A stretch of DNA of 7,444 bases from Clostridia bacterium. Its GTDB lineage: Bacteria; Bacillota_A; Clostridia; Christensenellales; CAG-138. Shown here one piece after another: positions 1 through 6,562 of this stretch (its first letter is position 1; each line of letters begins with the position of its first letter). The notes under the pieces were generated by a model. It was not told where the DNA came from. It ran no database searches and saw only the letters and a list, made by a program, of their open reading frames with translations. Location: assembly GCA_017459315.1 (NCBI GenBank), contig JAFUDD010000495.1, positions 1 through 7,444 on the forward strand, written 5' to 3'. The translations under genes were made by a program, and so were the position numbers.

Positions 1-909
1 AAGCTGCGACCGGTTTTCGTGCGACCAGGACAAATAGCCCGGGGCTTTCTTTTGTCCAAGGCGGCGATAGGATCCCTCCGTCGGGTTCAGAAAAACGGTC
101 AGCTCCTTGACATGTGCCAAAATGCCCGCTACAAGACCCAGTAACGCGACGTCGTCACTGCGATTGACGGACATATTGATATGAAATCCGTTGCCGGGCA
201 GATCGGGCAGGGGCTTTGGAGAAAAGTCGGCATACAGCCCGTTGCGGCGCGCAACGGTTTTCACGATCGTCTGAAACGTCATTGTCTGATCGGCGGCGGT
301 CAGCGGATCGGAATAGCGGAAGTCGATCTCGTTCTGCCCCGGTCCTTCCTCGTGGTGCGAGCTTTCCGTTTGGATCCCCATCTGCTCAAGGGTCAGACAG
401 ATCTCCCGACGGATGTTCTCGCCGCGGTCGTCCGGCGCTATATCCATGTACCCGGCATGATCGTAGGGGCGCAGCGTCGGTTCGCCTTCTTCGTCCAGCG
501 CAAACAGATAAAACTCCTGTTCCGAGCCGAACCGGAAGGAAAAGCCGGCCGCTTCCGCGTCGGCAACCGCCTGCTTCAACAGGCGGCGCGTATCGCATTC
601 AAACGGCGTGCCGTCGGGATAGACGATGCAGCAGAACATTCGCATCACGCGGCCGTGCTCCGGCCGCCACGGCAGCGGCATCAGCGTTTCCGGTTCGGGA
701 AACAGCAGCAGATCGGAATGTGCTTCGTCTCCGAAGCCCTTGATCGCCGATGCATCGAACGCGATCCCATGCGTGAACGCGCGAGGCAGCTCCTCCGGCA
801 TGATGGAAATATTCTTTTGCCGTCCGAACACGTCGCAAAAGGCAAGGCGGATGAATTTCACATCCTCCTCCCGTACATATTGCAGGACTTCTTCTTGGGA
901 ATATTGCAT
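1..909 (-). CDS. glnA: Type I glutamine synthetase, 3'-truncated by the window edge
   Basis: The first 303 residues of a glutamine synthetase (GS, ATP + glutamate + NH3 to glutamine; cytosolic) are readable. The frame is still open at base 1, so the C-terminal third is outside the window. Visible GSI features: an N-terminal beta-grasp region (about 1-95, with FDASAIKGF at 51-59), a metal-binding FGSEQEF at 127-133, an acidic EEGPGQNEIDF at 187-197, and GNGFHINMS at 239-247. In the last motif the usual second His of the GSI H-x-H pair is Asn. The start is fixed by AGGAGG at 917-922, 7 nt before the ATG; this overlaps the fumC stop, with only 11 nt between the genes, so it is the last visible gene of purB-fumC-glnA. 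The family call is firm. Whether it is a housekeeping GS or a GS-like ligase cannot be decided without the C terminus. Confidence 0.93.
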   Translation of the reverse strand, partial: MQYSQEEVLQYVREEDVKFIRLAFCDVFGRQKNISIMPEELPRAFTHGIAFDASAIKGFGDEAHSDLLLFPEPETLMPLPWRPEHGRVMRMFCCIVYPDGTPFECDTRRLLKQAVADAEAAGFSFRFGSEQEFYLFALDEEGEPTLRPYDHAGYMDIAPDDRGENIRREICLTLEQMGIQTESSHHEEGPGQNEIDFRYSDPLTAADQTMTFQTIVKTVARRNGLYADFSPKPLPDLPGNGFHINMSVNRSDDVALLGLVAGILAHVKELTVFLNPTEGSYRRLGQKKAPGYLSWSHENRSQL

Positions 910-920
910 AATTCCGCCTC

Positions 921-2294
921 CTATACCATTTCTTCGGGACGAATGATCGCGTCAAAACGGTCTTCTGTCAAAAGACCAAGACGCGCACAGGCCTCCCGCA
1001 GTGTAATGCTTTCTTGGAATGCAAGCTGTGCAACGCGCGCGGCACTCTCATATCCGATATGCGGACTGAGTGCCGTTACAAGCATCAACGAGCGATGCAG
1101 ATGCTCTTGCATGCGGCCGCGAGTTGGCTGGATCCCGCAAACGCAGAAGGTTCGGAAAGCGTGGATCGAGTCCGTAAGCAGCCGCGCCGATTGGAGAAAA
1201 TTGTACGCGCATACCGGCAAAAACACGTTCAGCTGGAAATTCCCCTGCGACGCGGCAAGTCCGACAGCAACATCGTTTGCCATCACCTGTACCGCGACCA
1301 TGGTCACCTGCTCACATTGCGAGGGGTTGACCTTTCCCGGCATGATGGAAGAACCGGGCTCATTTGCGGGGATGCTGATTTCCCCCAGTCCGCAGCGCGG
1401 CCCGGAGGCAAGCCAGCGAATGTCGTTCGCCATTTTCATCAGATCCCCGGCAAGCGACTTCATCGCGCCATGCGCAAAAACCATCTCATCCAGACTGGAG
1501 AGCGCATGGAACTTGTTCTTCGCTGCCGCAAACGGCTTTCCGGTCAGCGCGGCGATTTCGGAGACCGCAAGCGCATCAAACCCTTTCGGCGCGTTCAGCC
1601 CCGTGCCGACCGCCGTGCCGCCGAGCGCGAGCTCCATAAGAGGCGGCAGCGAAGCAAGCAGCATGGCTCGATCCTGTGCAAGACTTGCCCGCCAACCGGA
1701 AATTTCCTGTGAAAAGCGAATCGGAACCGCATCCTGCAAATGGGTGCGCCCGATGGTAAGTATCTCCGCATTCTCCGATTCCAATCGGAGAAGCTCGTCG
1801 ATCAAGCTGTCAAGCGCAGGTATCAGGCGATCTTCTATGGAAAGCGTTGCCGCAATATGCATCGCTGTCGGGAACGTATCGTTGGAGGATTGCGACAGAT
1901 TGACGTCATCGTTCGGATGCAGCAGCGGCTTACCGGCCTGTCGGTTGGCGTGGGCGGCGATGACCTCGTTCACGTTCATGTTGGTGTGCGTGCCGGAACC
2001 GGTTTGCCAGACGACGAGCGGAAAGTGTTCCTGCAACCGGCCAGCCATGATCTCCTCCGATGCGGCACAGATCGCCGCACATTTTTCTTCCGTCATTTTC
2101 TCCGGAAGCAGGATGCGATTGGCTTTTGCCGCCGCTTTTTTGATTATGCCGAAGGCGTGAACGAGATCCGTCGGCATGGTTTCCGTGCCGATGGGAAAGT
2201 GAACCCGGGACCGTTCGGTCTGCGCGCCCCACAGCTTGTCGGACGGAACGCAGACGGCGCCCATACTGTCATGTTCTTCGCGCCAATCGCTCAT
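921..2294 (-). CDS. fumC: Class II fumarate hydratase
   Basis: 457 residues, the usual length for the homotetrameric, iron-independent fumarase that interconverts fumarate and (S)-malate in the cytosol. The fumarase/aspartase superfamily layout is complete: TGSGTHTNMNVNEV at 98-111, SSNDTFPTAMH at 136-146, GRTHLQDAVP at 182-191 with the catalytic His at 185, and the mobile signature loop GSSIMPGKVNP at 314-324 with the catalytic Ser at 315. GKVNP (rather than AKVNP, as in aspartase) supports fumarase over aspartate ammonia-lyase. The ATG overlaps the purB stop by 4 nt (ATGA), which suggests translational coupling, and AGGGAG lies at 2303-2308, 8 nt upstream. Since PurB, encoded just upstream, releases fumarate, FumC likely clears that product to malate. 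Family call firm; the metabolic link is inference from the overlap. Confidence 0.95.
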   Translation of the reverse strand: MSDWREEHDSMGAVCVPSDKLWGAQTERSRVHFPIGTETMPTDLVHAFGIIKKAAAKANRILLPEKMTEEKCAAICAASEEIMAGRLQEHFPLVVWQTGSGTHTNMNVNEVIAAHANRQAGKPLLHPNDDVNLSQSSNDTFPTAMHIAATLSIEDRLIPALDSLIDELLRLESENAEILTIGRTHLQDAVPIRFSQEISGWRASLAQDRAMLLASLPPLMELALGGTAVGTGLNAPKGFDALAVSEIAALTGKPFAAAKNKFHALSSLDEMVFAHGAMKSLAGDLMKMANDIRWLASGPRCGLGEISIPANEPGSSIMPGKVNPSQCEQVTMVAVQVMANDVAVGLAASQGNFQLNVFLPVCAYNFLQSARLLTDSIHAFRTFCVCGIQPTRGRMQEHLHRSLMLVTALSPHIGYESAARVAQLAFQESITLREACARLGLLTEDRFDAIIRPEEMV

Positions 2295-3724
2295 ACGTCG
2301 ATCTCCCTGTCACGGACAGTCAGTTCCCCGTATGCAGCCCGATAATCCTTTAAGAAGGCATCCACCTGCTCGACACAGCGCCCGATATAATTTTCCGGCT
2401 GCCATATTGCCCGGATCTCTTCTTCCGTCATACCGAACACCTCGGCTTCCGACAGACGCTTTGCAAGGTCGCACGGTTCGCCGTCCTTCATTTTGCGCGT
2501 TGTCTCCATCGAGCACCGGCGAATGACTTCGTGCAGCGCCTGCCGATTGCCGCCGCGCCGGACGGCCTCCATCAGCAGATTTTCCGTCGCTAAAAACGGC
2601 AGGTATTCGCGGAGCTCCTTTTCTGTGATCTTTTCATTGACCCGCAGCCCCGCCGTTACGTTCTGCATAAGGCGCAGGATCGCGTCCGCGCACAGAAATC
2701 CCTCCGGCAGGGAGATCCGCCGGTTGGCGGAGTCGTCGAGCGTGCGTTCCAGCCATTGCGTGGAAGCGATGGCGTCTGCGTTTGCCGCGTCCGCCATCAG
2801 ATAGCGGCTCAGGGAGCAAATCCGCTCGCAACGCATGGGGTTTCGCTTATAAGGCATTGCGGACGAACCGATCTGGTTTTCTTCAAAGGGTTCTTCCAGC
2901 TGGCGGTCATGTTGCAGCAAACGGATATCGGTCGCGATCTTGCAGCAGCTTTGGGCAACGGCGGACAGCGCGTGCAGGATGCGGCTGTCGGTCTTGCGAG
3001 GATAGGTTTGCCCCGAGACGGCAAAGCAACTCGAAAACCCGAATGCCGCTGCAAGCCGGCGATTCAGCTCGTCCACCTTCGAGCCGTCGCCGCAAAACAG
3101 ATCCAATAAGCTCGCTTCCGTGCCCGTTGCGCCGCGGCACCCCAGAAAGCGGATATGCGCTGTCACAAAATCCAATTCTTCGAGATCGGAAAGAAGGTCC
3201 TGCATCCACAGCGTCGCGCGTTTGCCGACCGTTACGGGCTGCGCGGGCTGATAATGCGTATAGCCGAGCGTCGGCATCGCACGATACCGCTCGGCAAATG
3301 CGGCAAGGTTGGCAATCACCTGCAGAAGCGCGTCCCGAACGAGCTGCAGCGCGGCGCGGCAGAGGATCAGATCGGCATTATCCGTAACATAGCAGCTTGT
3401 CGCACCGAGATGAATGATGCCCGCTGCTTCGGGCGCAGCAACGCCGTAGGCGTAGATATGCGCCATCACGTCATGCCGCACTTCCTTTTCCCGCTTGGCG
3501 GCAAGCGCGAAGTCGATGGAATCCATATGGGCTTCCAACGCGGCGACCTGTTCCGAAGAAACGGGAAGTCCGAGATCATGCTCGGCACGCGCCAGCTCCG
3601 TCCATAGCCTTCGCCACGTTCGGATGCGGGTGCGCTGTGAGAACAAGGTCAGCATTTCTTGGGATGCGTATCTTGAAGAAAGCGGCGATTGATAGCTGCC
3701 ATACGGTTGATCTTCTTGCATCAT
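2291..3724 (-). CDS. purB: Adenylosuccinate lyase, eukaryote-like (ADSL) clade
   Basis: 477 residues from the chosen start. The enzyme cleaves adenylosuccinate to AMP + fumarate, and SAICAR to AICAR + fumarate, so it acts twice in purine synthesis. Seen: RHDVMAH at 83-89, GIIHLGATS at 102-110, TLGYTHYQPAQ at 152-162 (catalytic His 157), a FLGCRGATGTEASLL stretch near 193-207, and the signature loop GSSAMPYKRNPM at 286-297. The N-terminal RYA..EM..LFS.R.RI.TWR.LW segment, the WLERTLDDSANRR stretch and the overall length resemble human ADSL more than the roughly 430-residue Bacillus-type PurB. An upstream in-frame ATG at 3745 was rejected because AGGAGGAGAT (3731-3740) lies inside that extension and is well placed for 3724. 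A second ATG follows at once (3721). First gene of the purB-fumC-glnA operon, behind a promoter and an attenuator-like leader. Confidence 0.95.
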   Translation of the reverse strand: MMQEDQPYGSYQSPLSSRYASQEMLTLFSQRTRIRTWRRLWTELARAEHDLGLPVSSEQVAALEAHMDSIDFALAAKREKEVRHDVMAHIYAYGVAAPEAAGIIHLGATSCYVTDNADLILCRAALQLVRDALLQVIANLAAFAERYRAMPTLGYTHYQPAQPVTVGKRATLWMQDLLSDLEELDFVTAHIRFLGCRGATGTEASLLDLFCGDGSKVDELNRRLAAAFGFSSCFAVSGQTYPRKTDSRILHALSAVAQSCCKIATDIRLLQHDRQLEEPFEENQIGSSAMPYKRNPMRCERICSLSRYLMADAANADAIASTQWLERTLDDSANRRISLPEGFLCADAILRLMQNVTAGLRVNEKITEKELREYLPFLATENLLMEAVRRGGNRQALHEVIRRCSMETTRKMKDGEPCDLAKRLSEAEVFGMTEEEIRAIWQPENYIGRCVEQVDAFLKDYRAAYGELTVRDREIDV

Positions 3725-3730
3725 TATACA

Positions 3731-3740
3731 ATCTCCTCCT
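3731..3740 (-). promoter_or_regulatory. Ribosome binding site deciding the purB start
   Basis: AGGAGGAGAT on the minus strand, with its core 6-10 nt upstream of tandem ATG codons at 3724 and 3721. A longer reading frame from ATG 3745 would put this site inside the coding region, so 3724 (or 3721) is the supported start. Confidence 0.85.
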
Positions 3741-3783
3741 GCCATCCGTCAAATAAAATATATAATTCTGCTTCGACTTGGAA

Positions 3784-3840
3784 AAACAAAAAAGGCGTCC
3801 AAACCAAAGCGGAAGATTCCGCCTTGCTATGAACGCCTTT
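3784..3840 (-). terminator. Intrinsic terminator/attenuator in the purB leader
   Basis: On the minus strand, AAAGGCGTTC (3840-3831) pairs over 10 bp with GGACGCCTTT (3800-3791). TTTGTTTTT follows directly, a classic rho-independent tail. A second hairpin is nested inside: CAAGGCGGA (3826-3818) pairs with TCCGCTTTG (3813-3805) around the loop ATCT. It lies 7 nt or so after the predicted transcription start and about 60 nt before the purB ribosome site, so it must be an attenuator of purB-fumC-glnA rather than the end of another gene. Its 5' arm overlaps the AAAGGC hairpin at 3829-3846, so the two structures cannot form together. Confidence 0.85.
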
Positions 3841-3846
3841 GCTCAC
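3829..3846 (-). promoter_or_regulatory. AAAGGC-loop antiterminator hairpin, purB leader (copy A)
   Basis: On the minus strand, GTGAGC (3846-3841) and GTTCAT (3834-3829) form a 6-bp stem with two G·U pairs around the hexaloop AAAGGC (3840-3835). The same loop and closing C-G pair recur in the leaders of GSIII and purA with different but still pairing outer stems. The loop and 3' strand are the 5' arm of the terminator at 3784-3840, so stabilising this hairpin would block termination. A at loop position 1 and G at position 4 match the ANTAR-target loop rule. Only one such hairpin is visible, so that assignment is tentative. Confidence 0.65.
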
Positions 3847-3853
3847 GCTCCTA

Positions 3854-3882
3854 TTTATACTATGAAACGTTGATTTTGTCAA
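3854..3882 (-). promoter_or_regulatory. Sigma-A promoter of purB-fumC-glnA
   Basis: Minus strand: TTGACA (3882-3877), a 17-nt spacer, then TATAAA (3859-3854). The predicted start is near 3848-3845, immediately before the leader hairpin. The -35 is perfect and the spacing ideal, so the basal promoter should be strong. This fits control at the leader terminator. Confidence 0.85.
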
Positions 3883-3892
3883 GAACAGCACG

Positions 3893-3911
3893 GGTTTTCC
3901 GGTGGAAAGCC
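3893..3911. repeat. Inverted repeat between the divergent promoters
   Basis: GGTTTTCC (3893-3900) and GGAAAGCC (3904-3911) form an 8-bp imperfect inverted repeat (one G·T) around GGT. It lies just upstream of the purB -35 and is centred between the two divergent transcription units. It could be an operator for a DNA-binding regulator; I do not recognise a known box, and chance is possible. Confidence 0.35.
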
Positions 3912-3937
3912 GTTCTCCGTTCCGCGTAAAAACGACG

Positions 3938-3953
3938 CAAATCTTTCGATTTG
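3938..3953. repeat. Perfect inverted repeat just upstream of the GSIII -35 box
   Basis: CAAATC (3938-3943) and GATTTG (3948-3953) are perfect 6-bp inverted arms around TTTC, ending 3 nt before TTGACA of the GSIII promoter. The position suits an activator or repressor site. It does not match the GlnR/TnrA consensus (TGTNA-N7-TNACA). Confidence 0.4.
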
Positions 3954-3956
3954 GGG

Positions 3957-3985
3957 TTGACAAGAAACGGAATTATATATAATAT
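3957..3985 (+). promoter_or_regulatory. Sigma-A promoter of the GSIII gene
   Basis: TTGACA (3957-3962), a 17-nt spacer and TAATAT (3980-3985); an overlapping TATAAT at 3978-3983 would give a 15-nt spacer. Transcription should start near 3990-3993, a few nucleotides before the leader hairpin. The -35 boxes of the two divergent promoters are 74 bp apart. Confidence 0.82.
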
Positions 3986-3993
3986 TATCGCGT

Positions 3994-4009
3994 AAGGCAA
4001 AGGCGTCTT
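3994..4009 (+). promoter_or_regulatory. AAAGGC-loop antiterminator hairpin, GSIII leader (copy B)
   Basis: AAGGC (3994-3998) pairs with GTCTT (4005-4009), 5 bp with one G·U, around the hexaloop AAAGGC (3999-4004). The loop and 3' strand form the start of the 5' arm of the terminator at 3999-4035, so the two folds exclude each other. It shares the loop A1/G4 pattern with copies A and C. The hairpin is practically at the 5' end of the predicted transcript. Confidence 0.65.
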
Positions 4010-4035
4010 TCCGTATCTGCGGGAAGGCGCCTTTT
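3999..4035 (+). terminator. Attenuator hairpin in the GSIII leader
   Basis: A continuous 15-bp stem: the 5' arm 3999-4013 starts AAAGGCG, the loop TATCTG is 4014-4019, and the 3' arm 4020-4034 ends CGCCTTT, with two U·G pairs. The tail TTTTCTGCTTC is less U-rich than in the purB and purA copies, so termination may be leaky. It sits about 10 nt after the predicted start and 34 nt before the GSIII start codon. Confidence 0.75.
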
Positions 4036-4068
4036 CTGCTTCAAAAAGTTAACGAAGGAGATGCAACT

Positions 4069-6162
<2,094 letters not shown>

Positions 6163-6181
6163 AGCCAAAAGGAGAAAGAAA

Positions 6182-6343
6182 ATGCAGAAATCAACACGCA
6201 CTTTTCAACTGTATTTTGATGAACTGATCCATGCGCATCTCTTGCAGGAAGAGCTTCCCGATCCTCTGTATGATCGTGCATTTTTGCACGATGCCGATAT
6301 AGCAGGTTCGGAATATACCTGCAATACCTCCGCATGGGATTGA
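6182..6343 (+). CDS. Small orphan protein downstream of GSIII (53 aa)
   Basis: I do not recognise a family. The frame starts at an ATG 19 nt after the GSIII stop. AAGGAG at 6169-6174 lies 7 nt upstream, one of the best-placed ribosome sites in the window, and this is the main evidence for translation. The product is MQKSTRTFQLYFDELI at the N terminus, then a His/Leu/Glu-rich stretch (HAHLLQEELPDPLYDR, 17-32) and an acidic tail with a single Cys near 47, ending SAWD. It has no signal peptide or membrane segment and is predicted soluble and acidic. The same frame is open upstream into GSIII (from 6044), but that part overlaps the GSIII gene and is not expected to be used. By position it could be a small partner or modulator of GSIII; this is speculation. 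The alternative is a non-coding tail carrying the two inverted repeats it contains. Confidence 0.6.
   Translation: MQKSTRTFQLYFDELIHAHLLQEELPDPLYDRAFLHDADIAGSEYTCNTSAWD
6273..6292 (+). repeat. Perfect hairpin inside the small ORF
   Basis: ATCGTGCA (6273-6280) and TGCACGAT (6285-6292) are perfect 8-bp arms around TTTT. No T-tract follows, so it is not a standard intrinsic terminator. It may be a transcript-stabilising or processing hairpin, or a consequence of codon choice. Confidence 0.5.
6302..6322 (+). repeat. Second inverted repeat at the end of the small ORF
   Basis: GCAGGT (6302-6307) and ACCTGC (6317-6322) are perfect 6-bp arms with a 9-nt loop, 9 nt after the preceding hairpin. No T-tract follows. 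The stretch from the small ORF stop to the purA promoter (6344-6394) shows no convincing terminator. Confidence 0.35.
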
Positions 6344-6394
6344 AAAAACAACCCTGCTGCTTTGCAAGCGTTCTGTAAAATCAAGAGAACAGGA

Positions 6395-6423
6395 TTGACA
6401 AATACACCGTCTGAGCGTATTAT
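6395..6423 (+). promoter_or_regulatory. Sigma-A promoter of purA
   Basis: TTGACA (6395-6400), a 17-nt spacer, then TATTAT (6418-6423), inside the AT-rich run TATTATATATAAT. The predicted start is near 6430, just upstream of the leader hairpin. It has the same design as the purB and GSIII promoters: perfect -35, 17-nt spacing, and the hairpin immediately after the start. Confidence 0.82.
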
Positions 6424-6435
6424 ATATAATCGTGA

Positions 6436-6453
6436 GAAGGCAAAGGCGTCTTC
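6436..6453 (+). promoter_or_regulatory. AAAGGC-loop antiterminator hairpin, purA leader (copy C)
   Basis: GAAGGC (6436-6441) pairs with GTCTTC (6448-6453), 6 bp with one G·U, around the hexaloop AAAGGC (6442-6447). Against copy A the outer stem differs on both strands yet stays paired, which argues for a selected structure. The loop plus the next base is the terminator 5' arm (6442-6448). Confidence 0.68.
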
Positions 6454-6485
6454 GAAGGCTGCTTCGGGACGGTTTCGCCTTTTTT
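6442..6485 (+). terminator. Attenuator hairpin in the purA leader
   Basis: AAAGGCG (6442-6448) pairs with CGCCTTT (6476-6482), followed by TTT. Inside, CGAAG (6453-6457) and CTTCG (6462-6466) make a nested hairpin around GCTG. CGTC (6447-6450) can alternatively pair with GACG (6468-6471). It lies 78 nt before the purA start codon, so it can only act on purA. Confidence 0.8.
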
Positions 6486-6494
6486 CGTTGGTCA

Positions 6495-6539
6495 GCGGCA
6501 ATGCCGGTTTCCGAATGTTTAGGAGATCGGCGTTGCCGC
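6495..6539 (+). repeat. Second long hairpin in the purA leader
   Basis: GCGGCAATGCCG (6495-6506) pairs over 12 bp (one U·G) with CGGCGTTGCCGC (6528-6539), leaving a 21-nt loop. The downstream stretch ATTTGTGTTTTTG is U-rich, so this could be a further termination or pausing site, or a structure controlling translation. The loop contains AGGAG (6521-6525), a ribosome-site-like sequence. The real purA site GGGAGG (6552-6557) lies 13 nt past the stem. Confidence 0.6.
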
Positions 6540-6562
6540 ATTTGTGTTTTTGGGAGGCGTTC

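Noticed and set aside
181..2160. A 659-codon plus-strand open frame
   Set aside because: It lies antisense to glnA and fumC, both clear enzymes with family motifs. Its translation is basic, low in recognisable motifs and lacks a ribosome site. It is a shadow of G+C-rich coding on the other strand.
3725..3743. Upstream purB start at ATG 3745
   Set aside because: The strong AGGAGGAGAT site would lie within the extended coding region, and family members align from the later Met.
3723..3752. Second promoter-like pair for purB: TTGACG and TATAAT, 18-nt spacer, minus strand
   Set aside because: The -10 would overlap the purB start codon, so the transcript would begin inside the gene. The boxes arise from the ribosome site context and are probably coincidental.
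3724..3963. A 79-codon minus-strand frame across the purB leader
   Set aside because: It starts upstream of the purB promoter and runs through the promoter, attenuator and ribosome site. It has no ribosome site of its own and no family resemblance.
3994..4035. Known riboswitch classes (purine, glnA-type glutamine, guanidine, PRPP)
   Set aside because: The element is too short, and I see none of their conserved cores; it reads as a hairpin plus terminator.
6344..6394. Possible terminator after the small ORF (GCTT/AAGC around TGC near 6357-6368)
   Set aside because: The stem is only 4 bp and has no T-tract.
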